Positions 43,289 through 53,029 of a stretch of 64,000 nt of DNA are shown one piece after another. The stretch spans positions 248,001-312,000 of the forward strand of contig NZ_JAHSTU010000001.1 of NCBI RefSeq assembly GCF_019145495.1, written 5' to 3'. A program made the position numbers and the translations under genes. The DNA is from Pseudomonas azerbaijanoccidentalis (GTDB lineage Bacteria > Pseudomonadota > Gammaproteobacteria > Pseudomonadales > Pseudomonadaceae). Each line of letters opens with the position of its first letter. Position 1 is the first letter of the stretch. Under the pieces are notes generated by a model, which was given only the letters and a program-made list of their open reading frames with translations, had not been told where the DNA came from and made no database searches.

Positions 43289-44818
43289 ATGGCATTAATA
43301 AATGAGGCGATACACCGCGGAGCAAGATCAAAGCGTTGGTTTGGCTTAAGCGTACTGATGCTACCAGTACTGCTGGTAACAATTGACAATACGGTACTTG
43401 GATTCGCGTTGCCAAAGATCGCTGAGGCCCTACGTCCGAGCGCCAGCCAGCAGTTGTGGATGATCGATGCGTATTCGCTGGTCTTGGCGGGGTTGCTGGT
43501 GTCGATGGGTAGCCTGGGAGATCGACTCGGTCATCGTAAGTTGTTACTGGTCGGGTCTTTGGGTTTCGCCATTATTTCGGTGCTGACCGCGTTTTCCGAT
43601 ACCGCCACACAACTGATTGCCGGGCGAGCTTGTATGGGTGTTTTCGGTGCAATGCTGATGCCCTCAACGTTGGCGCTGATACGTTCGGTGTTCGAGGACC
43701 GAGAAGAACGCAGGTTGGCAGTCGCGATCTGGGCAACGACATTGACAGTAGGTTCGGCACTCGGTCCTTTGGTGGGCGGTGTATTGCTGGAGTTCTTCAG
43801 TTGGGGGGCGATTTTCCTGCTGGCGGTGCCCGTGTTGGTGCCACTGCTGATATTGGGCCCAATGTTGTTGCCCGAATCCGAGCGAGATGCTTCAGGGCCG
43901 CTGGATCCGCTTAGCATTCTGCAATCGATGGTTGCCCTTGGTGCCATCGTCTATGGCATTAAACACAGCGCAAGTAATGGTCTCGACTGGATGACGCTGA
44001 CAGCGTCTGTAGTAGGCGCAGTTGCGGGCTGGATGTTTGTGTGTCGACAGTTACGTCTGCCGGTGCCGCTGATGGACCTGACTCTGTTCCGCAGTGGCAC
44101 CTTTAGCGGCTCTGTCGCAATCAATTTGATGAGTCTCGCATTTCTCGTCGGCTTCGTATTCTTTACCGCTCAGTTCCTGCAGATCGTTCTTCAGATGTCG
44201 CCCTTGAGTGCTAGTCTCGCGTTGATTCCTGGTCAGGTCATGGCGATTGTAGTGGGGATGGCGGTCGTGCCTGTCGCACAGCGATTACAGGTGCATGTGC
44301 TGATACCGATTTTGATGGCGTTTGCTGGTGCTGCTTTTTTGCTGGTCGCCAGCATGGGCAGTAGCCTGACCGTTCTAGTGGTGGCTTTTGCCTTGCTGAA
44401 CATTGGCGTGGGCGCGATCGCGACGGCGTCCAACGATGTGATTTTGTCAGCCGCACCGCCGGCAAAGGCGGGTGCCGCGTCTGCGATTAGCGAAACAGCC
44501 TATGAAGTCGGTGTAGTTTTGGGGACGACAGTGCTCGGTGGTGTCGTCACTGCCTACTATCGCGGTGCATTGCAGCTTCCGGGGTTCCTGAACGAAGTGC
44601 AGATGATGCTGGCGAGTGAGACGCTGTCCGGCGCCTATCATGTGGCGGCAGACTTATCTGTTGATCAAGCAAGGGAATTGATGGCGCAGGCGGGAAGGGC
44701 GTTCGAAGGTGGAATCGGTTTGGTTTCGTGGGTGACGTTCGGTTTGGCACTCATGGCGATTTTGATTGCTTGGCGCACTCTGCGGACATCGAAAACGCAA
44801 TTTGCAGAGGGGCATTGA
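43289..44818 (+). CDS. MFS exporter, DHA2 (14-TM) family, pap cluster
   Basis: 509 residues with about 14 membrane helices. The family signatures are [21 protein letters not shown] in helix 1, [17 protein letters not shown] (motif A) and [30 protein letters not shown] (motif C of antiporters). The closest wording is QacA/SmvA-type exporters of cationic drugs, which suits an amine product. AAGGAG stands before the ATG. It is the last gene of the A+T-rich segment and likely provides self-resistance and export. Confidence 0.88.
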   Translation: MALINEAIHRGARSKRWFGLSVLMLPVLLVTIDNTVLGFALPKIAEALRPSASQQLWMIDAYSLVLAGLLVSMGSLGDRLGHRKLLLVGSLGFAIISVLTAFSDTATQLIAGRACMGVFGAMLMPSTLALIRSVFEDREERRLAVAIWATTLTVGSALGPLVGGVLLEFFSWGAIFLLAVPVLVPLLILGPMLLPESERDASGPLDPLSILQSMVALGAIVYGIKHSASNGLDWMTLTASVVGAVAGWMFVCRQLRLPVPLMDLTLFRSGTFSGSVAINLMSLAFLVGFVFFTAQFLQIVLQMSPLSASLALIPGQVMAIVVGMAVVPVAQRLQVHVLIPILMAFAGAAFLLVASMGSSLTVLVVAFALLNIGVGAIATASNDVILSAAPPAKAGAASAISETAYEVGVVLGTTVLGGVVTAYYRGALQLPGFLNEVQMMLASETLSGAYHVAADLSVDQARELMAQAGRAFEGGIGLVSWVTFGLALMAILIAWRTLRTSKTQFAEGH

Positions 44819-44909
44819 TCGAAAACGAAGATTGGGCAAAGCATTTCAGCACAATGCTTGCTCAGGGGCCGTCCGCAGGTATGCTGTTGGCCTGCCGAGG
44901 AGATTGAAA

Positions 44910-46268
44910 ATGGCCTACGATTTTGACCTTTATGTGATTGGTGCAGGTTCTGGTGGTGTGAGGGCTGCGCGGTTTTCGGCCGGGTTTGGCGCGAAGGTGG
45001 CGGTGGCCGAGAGTCGCTATCTGGGCGGTACGTGTGTGAACGTTGGCTGCGTGCCGAAAAAACTGCTGGTCTACGGCGCGCATTTTGCCGAGGATTTCGA
45101 GCAGGCTTCAGGTTTCGGCTGGACTCTGGACGAAGCGCAGTTTGATTGGCCAACGCTGATCGCCAACAAGGATCGCGAGATCAATCGCCTGAATGGCATC
45201 TACCGCAACCTGCTGGTCAACAGTGGCGTGACCCTGCATGAAGGCCACGCCAAAATCGTTGATCCGCATACGGTCGAGATCAATGGCGAGCGCCATACCG
45301 CCAAAAATATCCTGATCGCCACCGGCGGTTGGCCGCAGATCCCTGACGTTCCTGGGCATGAGCACGCGATCAGTTCCAATCAGGCGTTCTTCCTCAAAGA
45401 GCTGCCCAAGCGTGTGCTGGTAGTGGGTGGTGGTTACATCGCAGTCGAGTTCGCCGGGATCTTCCATGGCCTGGGTGCGCAGACCACGCTGCTGTATCGC
45501 GGTGAGTTATTCCTGCGCGGCTTCGACGGTTCGGTGCGCAAGCATTTGCAGGAAGAACTGACCAAGCGGGGCATGGACCTGCAATTCAACGCCGACATCG
45601 AGCGCATCGACAAACAAGCCGATGGCAGCCTGAAAGTGACGCTCAAGGACGGTCGCCAACTGGAAGCCGATTGCGTGTTCTACGCGACGGGCCGCCGCCC
45701 GATGCTGGACAACCTTGGCTTGGAAAACACCGCGGTCAAACTCGACAAGAAAGGCTTTGTCGACGTGGACGAGTTGTACCAGACCGCTGAGCCATCAATC
45801 CTCGCCCTTGGCGATGTGATTGGCCGTGTGCAACTCACACCGGTTGCCCTGGCAGAGGGCATGGCCATAGCGCGACGCCTGTTCAAGCCAGAGCAATATC
45901 GTCCGGTGGATTACAAGATGATTCCGACGGCGGTGTTCAGCCTGCCGAACATCGGCACCGTTGGCCAAACCGAAGAAGAAGCGCGCGAGGCCGGTCACGA
46001 GGTGCAGGTTTACGAAAGCCGTTTTCGGCCAATGAAGCTGACCCTGACTGAATGCCAGGAGCGCACGCTGATGAAACTGGTGGTGGATGCCAAGACCGAC
46101 AAGGTGTTGGGCTGCCACATGGTTGGGCCGGATGCCGGTGAAATCGTCCAGGGCCTGGCGATCGCCTTGAAGGCGGGCGCCACCAAGCGCCACTTCGACG
46201 AAACCATCGGGGTGCACCCGACGGCCGCCGAAGAGTTCGTCACCATGCGTACGCCAGTCGCGGGTTAA
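44910..46268 (+). CDS. gor: Glutathione reductase
   Basis: FAD/NADPH disulfide reductase of 452 residues that keeps glutathione reduced. FAD motif [17 protein letters not shown], redox pair [18 protein letters not shown] motif [19 protein letters not shown], and catalytic His in [16 protein letters not shown]. The start at MAYDFDLYV has GAGGAGA upstream. Composition returns to the GC-rich background here. The stop overlaps the convergent KfrA-like gene by four bases. Confidence 0.96.
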   Translation: MAYDFDLYVIGAGSGGVRAARFSAGFGAKVAVAESRYLGGTCVNVGCVPKKLLVYGAHFAEDFEQASGFGWTLDEAQFDWPTLIANKDREINRLNGIYRNLLVNSGVTLHEGHAKIVDPHTVEINGERHTAKNILIATGGWPQIPDVPGHEHAISSNQAFFLKELPKRVLVVGGGYIAVEFAGIFHGLGAQTTLLYRGELFLRGFDGSVRKHLQEELTKRGMDLQFNADIERIDKQADGSLKVTLKDGRQLEADCVFYATGRRPMLDNLGLENTAVKLDKKGFVDVDELYQTAEPSILALGDVIGRVQLTPVALAEGMAIARRLFKPEQYRPVDYKMIPTAVFSLPNIGTVGQTEEEAREAGHEVQVYESRFRPMKLTLTECQERTLMKLVVDAKTDKVLGCHMVGPDAGEIVQGLAIALKAGATKRHFDETIGVHPTAAEEFVTMRTPVAG

Positions 46269-47278
46269 TCGTCCTTGGTCGCGTCTGCCGCTGCTGCAAC
46301 AGCAGCGGCCAGGCGCAGGCTTTCTTCAAGCTCTGCCTGGGTTTTGGTCAGTTCAATTTCCAGCGACTTGTTGATCTGAGATTGTTCATCGATGTTCTGT
46401 TTTTGCGCCTGACTTTCCAACAGGGCTACGCGCAAGCGTTCCTGGAGGAGGGTGCGCTCGGCATCGACGCGGTTTGCCTGTTCCAGTAGCTGGTCCTGAC
46501 GACTGTTGCTGTGCTTGAGTTGATCCTGCAACAGGCTCAGCTCGCGCAATGTCCCGCGGTTTTCGGTCAGTAAACGTTCGTTGTCGCGGTGCAACTGCGT
46601 AATTTCGTCCTGACGCACCAGCGCGCTTTGCTGCGCCTGACGCAACTCCATCTGCAATTGCTGCACCTGCCCTTCATGGCGGCTGTGTTCCTGCTCGCGC
46701 TGCTCCTTCACGGCATTGCGGTAATGCTCCAGCGCATCGCGGGCATGCAGGTGTTTTTCTTCCAGAGAGCGGATCTGCTCATCCTTGTCTTGCAAGCGCA
46801 ATTCGAAGTCGGCCAGTGCCTGATTCAGCCCGGCGTTGCGGGTTTGTTCGGTTTGCAGGGTGGCGAGGGTTTCCTGCAGGGCTTCGTGCTCCTGGGTCAG
46901 CGCCAGGCTCTGGATTTCGTACTGCTCATGAAGCTCGTTGTTGGTCTCCTGCGCCTCTGCCAGCTGGGCTTCCAGCGTCTTGCGATGCTGCTCGAACTGC
47001 TCGCGAGCCTGGTCGATGGGCTCTTGCGCCTGTTCTTTCAGGCGCTGCGCCAGTCGTGTAACCAGCGCCAGAAGCTCATCGTCGATCGGTTCGGCGGGCT
47101 CTGCTTCAACACGCTGGGCGCCGTCATCCAATTCCTTTAGATAGCGATGAATCGTGGTTTTTGAGCCGGTGTTACCCATCTCGATCCGTACTGCATCGAT
47201 GCTCGGGTTCTCACCTCGGGCAAGAATCGCCAAACGCGCCGCTTGCACGACTGCTTTGTTTACACCGCCACGGGCCAT
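46265..47278 (-). CDS. KfrA-like DNA-binding coiled-coil protein
   Basis: 337 residues. The N-terminal 55-60 residues ([42 protein letters not shown]) match the plasmid KfrA-type helix-turn-helix domain. The remaining 270 residues are a nearly uninterrupted Gln/Glu/Arg-rich coiled coil ending in an Ala-rich tail. KfrA proteins are plasmid segregation accessory regulators with inverted-repeat operators. This chromosomal copy is divergent from a lone tyrosine recombinase, and an inverted repeat lies just before its start, suggesting autoregulation. Confidence 0.85.
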   Translation of the reverse strand: MARGGVNKAVVQAARLAILARGENPSIDAVRIEMGNTGSKTTIHRYLKELDDGAQRVEAEPAEPIDDELLALVTRLAQRLKEQAQEPIDQAREQFEQHRKTLEAQLAEAQETNNELHEQYEIQSLALTQEHEALQETLATLQTEQTRNAGLNQALADFELRLQDKDEQIRSLEEKHLHARDALEHYRNAVKEQREQEHSRHEGQVQQLQMELRQAQQSALVRQDEITQLHRDNERLLTENRGTLRELSLLQDQLKHSNSRQDQLLEQANRVDAERTLLQERLRVALLESQAQKQNIDEQSQINKSLEIELTKTQAELEESLRLAAAVAAAADATKDD

Positions 47279-47302
47279 GACTACTCCTACGATTTCGTAA
47301 TG

Positions 47303-47334
47303 TGGTACGTACTACCTGAATACATATTGTACCA
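47303..47334. promoter_or_regulatory. Inverted repeat upstream of the KfrA-like gene
   Basis: TGGTAC and GTACCA separated by 20 bases, 25-56 bases before the KfrA-like start. A second dyad, GTGATAG / CTATCAC, lies at 47396-47423. KfrA homologues bind such repeats, so these are candidate operators in the 260-base divergent region. Confidence 0.4.
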
Positions 47335-47449
47335 TTCAAAAATAAAAGTTAAATACAAGATGGTTTTAACACGGGATATACTGGTATTACCCAGTGTGAT
47401 AGCTAATTTTTCATCTCTATCACTCTAAATCCGTACACCAAACGCCCCT

Positions 47450-47514
47450 GTAGGAGCGATCTTTTGATCTCCCCCAAGCACAGTCAAAAGATCGCAGCCT
47501 GCGGCAACTCCTAC
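47450..47514. repeat. REP hairpin with a deleted arm
   Basis: The right arm is a full CAAAAGATCGCAGCCTGCGG..CTCCTAC unit. The left arm reads GTAGGAGCGATCTTTTGA and lacks the CTGCCGCAGGCTG core. An internal deletion of about 13-14 bases has asymmetrically damaged the hairpin. Confidence 0.8.
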
Positions 47515-47538
47515 AGGGCCATTGCAAGGTTGATAACG

Positions 47539-48477
47539 ATGAGCGAGCTGGACCGCTATCTTCACGCTGCGACACGCGACAACACCCGTCGCAGCTATCG
47601 AGCGGCCATCGAGCACTTCGAAGTCAGTTGGGGCGGGTTCCTGCCGGCAACCGGCGACAGCGTGGCGCGCTATCTGGTTGCTCATGCGGGCGTACTGTCG
47701 ATCAATACGCTCAAGTTGCGTCTGTCAGCGTTGGCGCAGTGGCACAACAGCCAAGGATTTGCCGACCCGACGAAGGCGCCCGTGGTGCGCAAGGTGTTCA
47801 AAGGCATTCGTGCATTGCACCCTGCGCAAGAGAAACAGGCGCAGCCACTGCAGTTGCAGCATCTGGAAAAAGTGATTGGCTGGCTCGAACAGGAAGCGGT
47901 AACTGCCAGGGCTGAAGGTGATCGGCCCGCTTTGCTGCGGGCAAAGCGCGACAGTGCGTTGATTCTGCTGGGCTTCTGGCGCGGGTTTCGCAGCGATGAG
48001 TTGTGCCGTGTGCAGATCGAACATGTGCAGGCCACCGCCGGATCGGGCATCACTCTGTACCTTGCGCGCAGCAAGAGTGATCGGGAAAACCTCGGCAAGA
48101 CTTACCAGACGCCTGCCTTGCAACGCTTGTGTCCGGTTCAGGCCTACATCGACTGGATCACCGAAGCGGCAATGGTACGCGGGCCGGTGTTCCGCGGTAT
48201 TGATCGCTGGGGGCACCTGAGTGAAGAGGGGCTGCATGCCAACAGTGTGATCCCGCTGTTGCGCCAAGCCTTGGAACGCGCGGGCATCGATGCCGAGCTC
48301 TATACCAGTCACTCGTTACGCCGCGGCTTTGCATCATGGGCGCATCAGGCCGGTTGGGACTTGAAGTCGTTGATGAGCTATGTGGGCTGGAAGGACATGA
48401 AGTCGGCCATGCGCTACATCGAAGCCAGTCCATTTCTGGGCATGACCCGCCTCGAAGAAAAACCCCTGAACCCCTAA
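47539..48477 (+). CDS. Tyrosine recombinase/site-specific integrase
   Basis: 312 residues. The N-terminal SAM-like core-binding domain (ATRDNTRRSYRAAIEHFEVSWGG) is followed by the catalytic domain with Arg in FWRGFRSDELCRV, HSLRRGFASWAH (His-x-x-Arg), the GW and the nucleophile Tyr in MRYIEAS. All catalytic residues are present. The start at MSELDRYLHA has AAGG upstream; the longer frame crosses a REP element. It is divergent from the KfrA-like gene. No nearby att repeats are visible, so this may be a domesticated chromosomal recombinase and not part of a live island. Confidence 0.88.
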   Translation: MSELDRYLHAATRDNTRRSYRAAIEHFEVSWGGFLPATGDSVARYLVAHAGVLSINTLKLRLSALAQWHNSQGFADPTKAPVVRKVFKGIRALHPAQEKQAQPLQLQHLEKVIGWLEQEAVTARAEGDRPALLRAKRDSALILLGFWRGFRSDELCRVQIEHVQATAGSGITLYLARSKSDRENLGKTYQTPALQRLCPVQAYIDWITEAAMVRGPVFRGIDRWGHLSEEGLHANSVIPLLRQALERAGIDAELYTSHSLRRGFASWAHQAGWDLKSLMSYVGWKDMKSAMRYIEASPFLGMTRLEEKPLNP

Positions 48478-48489
48478 CACCTCCTACCT

Positions 48490-48523
48490 GTAGCAGCTGG
48501 CGAAGCCTGCGTTCGGCTGCTAC
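48490..48523. repeat. Short GTAGCAGC hairpin
   Basis: GTAGCAGC...GCTGCTAC dyad with A-rich flank directly after the recombinase stop. Probably a REP-derived terminator. Confidence 0.6.
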
Positions 48524-48672
48524 AAAAAACGTAGATACCGTTTTCTTCTATTAATACTGTTGGCTAATAGCGAAAGCCAATCAGCAGCATCAGGTTTGCC
48601 AATGAGCTATCGAGCGGTTGGATAGGTAAAGTTCTTCCCATCAACTTCTTAACCCCTGACGGAGAGTCAACG

Positions 48673-49236
48673 ATGCCTATCATCAACAGCCAAGTAAAAC
48701 CGTTCAAAGCTGACGCATTCAAAAACGGCGACTTCGTAAAAGTCTCGGACGCTGACCTGAAAGGCAAGTGGTCTGTCGTTTTCTTCTACCCAGCAGACTT
48801 CACCTTCGTATGCCCAACCGAGCTGGAAGACCTGGCTGACAACTACGACGCATTCCAGAAACTGGGCGTCGAGATCTACAGTGTTTCCACCGACACTCAC
48901 TTCGCCCACGCTGCCTGGCACAACACTTCGCCAGCCATCGGCAAAATCCAGTACACCATGATCGGCGACCCAACCCACGCCATCTCCCGCAACTTCGACG
49001 TGCTGATCGAAGAAGCTGGTCTGGCCGACCGTGGCACCTTCGTGATCAACCCAGAAGGCCAGATCAAAATCGTTGAACTGAACGATGGCGGTGTAGGCCG
49101 TGATGCTTCCGAGCTGCTGCGCAAAATCAAGGCTGCTCAGTACGTTGCTGCTCACCCAGGCCAGGTTTGCCCAGCCAAGTGGAAAGAAGGCGAGGCCACT
49201 CTGGCGCCGTCCCTGGACCTGGTCGGCAAGATCTAA
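48673..49236 (+). CDS. ahpC: Alkyl hydroperoxide reductase subunit C (peroxiredoxin)
   Basis: Two-Cys peroxiredoxin of 187 residues reducing H2O2 and organic peroxides. The peroxidatic Cys is in [12 protein letters not shown] (Cys47) and the resolving Cys in [11 protein letters not shown] (about 166). The codon bias is strong (almost only C-ending codons), indicating high expression. CGGAGAG before the ATG. It is followed by a terminator and then ahpF. Confidence 0.97.
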   Translation: MPIINSQVKPFKADAFKNGDFVKVSDADLKGKWSVVFFYPADFTFVCPTELEDLADNYDAFQKLGVEIYSVSTDTHFAHAAWHNTSPAIGKIQYTMIGDPTHAISRNFDVLIEEAGLADRGTFVINPEGQIKIVELNDGGVGRDASELLRKIKAAQYVAAHPGQVCPAKWKEGEATLAPSLDLVGKI

Positions 49237-49298
49237 GTCTGTGACGCGCTTCATCAGGGCGGACATCCGCACCTTCTAAGCAAGCTGCACCGCCCAAT

Positions 49299-49336
49299 AA
49301 AAACGCCCGGGCGAGATTCGCTCGGGCGTTTTTTTG
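49299..49336 (+). terminator. Terminator between ahpC and ahpF
   Basis: AAAAACGCCCGGGCGA / TCGCTCGGGCGTTTTTTT hairpin. Its position would keep ahpF lower than ahpC by partial read-through. Confidence 0.88.
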
Positions 49337-49363
49337 TCTCAAGAATTCAAGGAAATCGCCCGT

Positions 49364-50929
49364 ATGTTGGACACCAATCTTAAAGCCCAGTTGAAATCGT
49401 ACCTGGAACGGGTCACCCAGCCGATCGAGATCGTTGCATCCCTCGACGACGGTGCGAAATCCCAGGAAATGCTCGAATTGTTGAAAGACGTTGCCAGTCT
49501 TTCCACCCAGATTACTTTGCTCGACAACGGTGATGATGCTCGCAAGCCATCGTTCTCGATCAATCGCCCGGGCGCCGACATCAGCCTGCGCTTCGCCGGC
49601 ATCCCGATGGGGCACGAATTCACGTCCCTGGTGCTGGCCCTGCTGCAAGTCGGCGGCCACCCTTCGAAAGCCAGTGCCGAAGTGATCGAACAAATCCGTT
49701 CGCTCAAAGGTGAATTCAGCTTCGAAACCTACTTCTCGCTGTCCTGCCAGAACTGCCCGGACGTGGTCCAGGCGTTGAACCTGATGGCGGTCCTGAACCC
49801 GAACATCCGCCACGTCGCTATCGACGGCGCGTTGTTCCAGGCGGAAGTCGATGAGCGCCAGGTCATGGCAGTGCCAAGCATCTACCTCAACGGAGTGAAC
49901 TTCGGTCAGGGCCGCATGGGCCTTGAAGAAATCCTCGCCAAGATCGACACCAGCGGTATCGAGCGTCAGGCCGAGAAAATCAGCGCCAAAGAATCCTTTG
50001 ATGTCTTGGTGGTTGGCGGTGGTCCAGCCGGTGCTTCGGCAGCGATCTACGCGGCTCGTAAAGGCATTCGCACCGGTGTGGCGGCTGAGCGTTTTGGTGG
50101 GCAGGTGCTGGACACCATGGCCATCGAAAACTTCATCTCCGTGCAGGAAACCGAAGGGCCGAAACTGGCCAGCGCCCTCGAAGAACACGTTAAGCAGTAC
50201 GACGTCGACATCATGAACCTGCAACGCGCCAGCGCGTTGATCCCGGCGAAAAATCCCGGCGAGTTGCATGAAGTTCGCTTCGAAAGCGGTGCCACCTTGA
50301 AAACCAAGGCTCTGATCCTCGCCACCGGCGCACGCTGGCGCGAAATGGGCGTGCCGGGTGAGCAGGAATACAAAGCCAAAGGCGTTTGTTTCTGCCCGCA
50401 CTGCGATGGCCCGTTGTTCAAAGGCAAGCGCGTAGCGGTGATCGGCGGCGGTAACTCCGGCGTTGAAGCGGCGATCGACCTGGCGGGCATTGTCAGCCAC
50501 GTCACGCTGCTGGAGTTCGACAGCAAACTGCGCGCTGATGCAGTGTTGCAGCGCAAGTTGTACAGCCTGCCCAACGTCGACGTCATCACCAGTGCACTGA
50601 CCAGTGAAGTGAAAGGTGACGGCCAGAAGGTCAACGGCCTGGTGTACAAGGATCGCGATTCAGGTGAGTTCAACACGATCAACCTTGAAGGCATCTTCGT
50701 GCAGATCGGTTTGCTGCCGAACACTGACTGGCTCAAAGGCACCGTCGAGCTGTCACCGCGTGGCGAGATCATCGTCGATGCGCGTGGCGAGACTTCGCTG
50801 CCGGGCGTGTTCGCCGCCGGCGACGTGACCACCGTGCCGTACAAGCAGATCGTGATTGCGGTGGGCGAGGGCGCCAAGGCCTCCCTCAGCGCATTCGATC
50901 ACCTGATCCGGACTTCAGCTCCGGCGTAA
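49364..50929 (+). CDS. ahpF: Alkyl hydroperoxide reductase subunit F
   Basis: NADH-dependent flavoprotein of 521 residues that reduces AhpC. The N-terminal double-thioredoxin fold holds CQNC ([13 protein letters not shown]). The FAD motif is [21 protein letters not shown], the redox pair is CPHC in [10 protein letters not shown], the NADH motif [17 protein letters not shown], and the tail [23 protein letters not shown]. The start [10 protein letters not shown] lies 28 bases after the terminator T run. Confidence 0.97.
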   Translation: MLDTNLKAQLKSYLERVTQPIEIVASLDDGAKSQEMLELLKDVASLSTQITLLDNGDDARKPSFSINRPGADISLRFAGIPMGHEFTSLVLALLQVGGHPSKASAEVIEQIRSLKGEFSFETYFSLSCQNCPDVVQALNLMAVLNPNIRHVAIDGALFQAEVDERQVMAVPSIYLNGVNFGQGRMGLEEILAKIDTSGIERQAEKISAKESFDVLVVGGGPAGASAAIYAARKGIRTGVAAERFGGQVLDTMAIENFISVQETEGPKLASALEEHVKQYDVDIMNLQRASALIPAKNPGELHEVRFESGATLKTKALILATGARWREMGVPGEQEYKAKGVCFCPHCDGPLFKGKRVAVIGGGNSGVEAAIDLAGIVSHVTLLEFDSKLRADAVLQRKLYSLPNVDVITSALTSEVKGDGQKVNGLVYKDRDSGEFNTINLEGIFVQIGLLPNTDWLKGTVELSPRGEIIVDARGETSLPGVFAAGDVTTVPYKQIVIAVGEGAKASLSAFDHLIRTSAPA

Positions 50930-50949
50930 ATCAAGACGCTGAAAACACA

Positions 50950-50979
50950 AAACCCCATGAGTGATCATGGGGTTTTTTT
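50950..50979 (+). terminator. ahpF terminator
   Basis: AACCCCATGA / TCATGGGGTT stem followed by T-rich sequence, 21 bases after the stop. Confidence 0.9.
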
Positions 50980-50982
50980 ATG

Positions 50983-51055
50983 GATCAAAAAGATCGCAGC
51001 GTCAGCTCCTATATGGATCGGTGTAGGAGCTGCCGCAGGCTGCGATCTTTTGATC
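50983..51055. repeat. REP hairpin with shortened left arm
   Basis: The right arm GTAGGAGCTGCCGCAGGCTG..GATCTTTTGATC is complete. The left arm GATCAAAAAGATCGCAGCGTCAGCTCCTA lacks the CTGCGG core. It lies between the convergent ahpF and gloA. Confidence 0.8.
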
Positions 51056-51060
51056 TTGTT

Positions 51061-51582
51061 TTACAGCGGTGCCGGCTGAATGATCTCAACCCAGTAAGCA
51101 TCCGGGTCTTTGATGAACGCCAGGCTCTTCATGCGGCCGTCAGTCAGGCGTTTCTGGAAGTCGCAACCCAGCGCCTCAAAACGCTCGCACGCGGCGACGA
51201 TATCCGGCACCGAAATGCAGATGTGGCCGAAGCCGCGCGGGTCGGTGTTGCCATTGTGGTAAGCAAAGTCCGGGTCGTTTTCGGTACCGTGGTTGTGGGT
51301 CAGTTCCAGGATGCCCGGGATCGACTTCATCCACTCGGTACGGGCCGCGGCGTCGGCCGGGATCTGGGCCTTGTCGACTAGCGCGAGGAAGTACAGGCTG
51401 AATTCGGCTTCCGGGAAATCGCGTTTTTCCACCAGTGTGAAACCCAGGATACGTGTGTAGAAGTCCAGGGACTTGGTGATGTCCTTGACCCGCAGCATGG
51501 TGTGGTTGAAGACGAATTTCTGCGTCGCGGTGTCAGGTTGTGCGGTAACGCCGGGGAAGGTGTTCAATTCTTGCAGGCTCAT
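51061..51582 (-). CDS. gloA: Lactoylglutathione lyase (glyoxalase I)
   Basis: Metal-dependent enzyme of 173 residues converting the methylglyoxal-glutathione adduct to S-lactoylglutathione. Ligand regions are FVFNHTMLRVKD (His), ILELTHNHGTEND (Glu), GFGHICISVPD (His) and YWVEIIQP (Glu). The longer, mononuclear-fold type insert with KAQIPADAAARTEWMKSIPG resembles eukaryotic/Pseudomonas long-form GloA. The start at MSLQELNTF has GGAGG upstream; 25 upstream residues are discarded. Confidence 0.95.
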   Translation of the reverse strand: MSLQELNTFPGVTAQPDTATQKFVFNHTMLRVKDITKSLDFYTRILGFTLVEKRDFPEAEFSLYFLALVDKAQIPADAAARTEWMKSIPGILELTHNHGTENDPDFAYHNGNTDPRGFGHICISVPDIVAACERFEALGCDFQKRLTDGRMKSLAFIKDPDAYWVEIIQPAPL

Positions 51583-51721
51583 GGGCCCTCCGGAAAATAA
51601 GTGGGGCTGACGATTGGCGATAATGATACGCAAGGGATGCGACATCACCAAACCCAAAGCGTCGGCTATTGCCTGACAGTCGGTCGAGGCTCAGACTTCA
51701 AGACTCTTCCTGTGAGTGTTC

Positions 51722-52252
51722 ATGGCAATGGTTCGAATCGGTAAAGCGTTACTCATCTCGATTGGCTTGCTGTGCGGGGTTGCCACTGCGCGCGCCGAAG
51801 CACCGGTGATGAACTGGCCTGCCGGTTGGCAGGTTGAAGAGATAGCGCAAAGCGATGCGACTTCCGGTGTTTCTCGTCAGCGTGCGGTGAAAAACGATCA
51901 AGGCGGGACGCCCGTCATGGTGATGGAGTTGACCATGACGAAAGTGGAAAGCGGGCATCAAGTGAACCTGGAAGGCGTGTTGCTGGAAATGCGCAAGTCG
52001 GTACAAAAAGACTTTTTTCAAAGTGGCTATCAAAGTGTCTGCAACCGGATCCATCCGACTACGTTAAGCCGTTTATCTGCGTTGGAATCTACCTGCACCA
52101 TCACCCAGAACGGGCGGCATGTGCTTTCTCAAACTTTGGTCGCAGCGGTGGATGCCGATAAGGCCTATGTTCTTTCCTATGCAGGGCAGGCTGAGGCTTA
52201 TAAAGCCAGTCAGGATGAAATAGACGCGGTGCGTAACGGCTTGAAACTTTAG
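51722..52252 (+). CDS. Secreted DUF4946-like protein
   Basis: 176 residues. Sec signal MAMVRIGKALLISIGLLCGVATARA, then a mature domain APVMNWPAGWQVEEIAQ..., with paired Cys in SVCNRIHP and ESTCTITQNG. The pattern resembles DUF4946 proteins frequent in Pseudomonas; the domain name is from memory. Periplasmic, function unknown. GTG two codons before the chosen ATG is an alternative start. Confidence 0.75.
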   Translation: MAMVRIGKALLISIGLLCGVATARAEAPVMNWPAGWQVEEIAQSDATSGVSRQRAVKNDQGGTPVMVMELTMTKVESGHQVNLEGVLLEMRKSVQKDFFQSGYQSVCNRIHPTTLSRLSALESTCTITQNGRHVLSQTLVAAVDADKAYVLSYAGQAEAYKASQDEIDAVRNGLKL

Positions 52253-52384
52253 CTAAAGATTTAAGTGATTGCAGGCTTTGCCCGCGTTGCTGAAATTTTT
52301 AGATACCCGATGGGATTAAGCATAAAGTTAGTCGCTAAAGTGCTGAGTTGATCGACACACATCGTCGCATTTAGATGGTGTTCA

Positions 52385-52415
52385 TGAAAAAGCCCTGCAT
52401 TAGCAGGGCTTTTTT
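52385..52415. terminator. Bidirectional terminator after mvaT homologue
   Basis: AAAAAGCCCTGC / GCAGGGCTTTTTTT hairpin with A and T runs on both sides. It serves the MvaT-like gene on the minus strand and possibly the DUF4946 gene on the plus strand. Confidence 0.88.
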
Positions 52416-52429
52416 TACAGCGCGAATGT

Positions 52430-52795
52430 TTAACCGCGCAGCCAGGAATCAACGGTGGAAGCACCGTATTGTTCCTTCCAGGCTTTCAGGCCGCGATGGT
52501 TGCCGCCCTTGGTTTCAATCAGTTCACCGGTGTGCGGGTTCTGATAAACCTTGACTACGCGAGCACGACGGGTTTTAGGCGCTGCGGCTTGCTGCAAGCC
52601 GGACTTTGCCGGGTTCGGGTCGAGGATGGCGATGATGTCGCGCAGGCTCTTGCCGTAGGTTTTCATCAGCCCCTGGAGCTTTTCTTCGAATTCGATTTCT
52701 TTCTTGAGCCCGGCATCGTTCTTCAGGGATTCAAGCTGCTTGAGCTGTTCTTGAAGGGCCTTTTCAGCTGCACGGAATTCAGCGAGTCTGGACAA
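52430..52795 (-). CDS. H-NS-like nucleoid protein, MvaT/MvaU family
   Basis: 121 residues with a TTG start (GGAG upstream), giving MSRLAEFRAAEKALQEQLKQLESLKNDAGLKKEIEFEEKLQGLMKTYGKSLRDIIAIL, the coiled-coil oligomerisation domain. The C-terminal AT-DNA-binding domain is VVKVYQNPHTGELIETKGGNHRGLKAWKEQYG. It silences A+T-rich foreign DNA, of which the pap cluster in this window is a good example. The ATG-start extension of 14 residues is not supported. Whether it is MvaT or MvaU cannot be told. Confidence 0.92.
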   Translation of the reverse strand: MSRLAEFRAAEKALQEQLKQLESLKNDAGLKKEIEFEEKLQGLMKTYGKSLRDIIAILDPNPAKSGLQQAAAPKTRRARVVKVYQNPHTGELIETKGGNHRGLKAWKEQYGASTVDSWLRG

Positions 52796-53029
52796 TATCT
52801 TTACTCCAATAGTGTGTTTGGCTGATACCAACCGCAAACAAAGCTATAAGCCAAGAGCCTTGAAGCGACTCGGTGATAAATGGCTCACCTGCCAATTTAC
52901 CGCAGGCATGAAAAATTGTAGTAGTTAATTGACCAAGAGTAAATCATGTCTTTTTCTTCATGTAACAAGAGTAGTCTTTTGAATCAAATTGGTGCGCCTG
53001 TTGGCTGTCTCGTCGCATAAAACCATCGG

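Noticed and set aside
48485..48672. OxyR-type binding site before ahpC
   Set aside because: There are CTAT- and ATAG-like tetramers near 48545-48580, but spacing and symmetry do not fit four properly placed half sites, so I make no claim.
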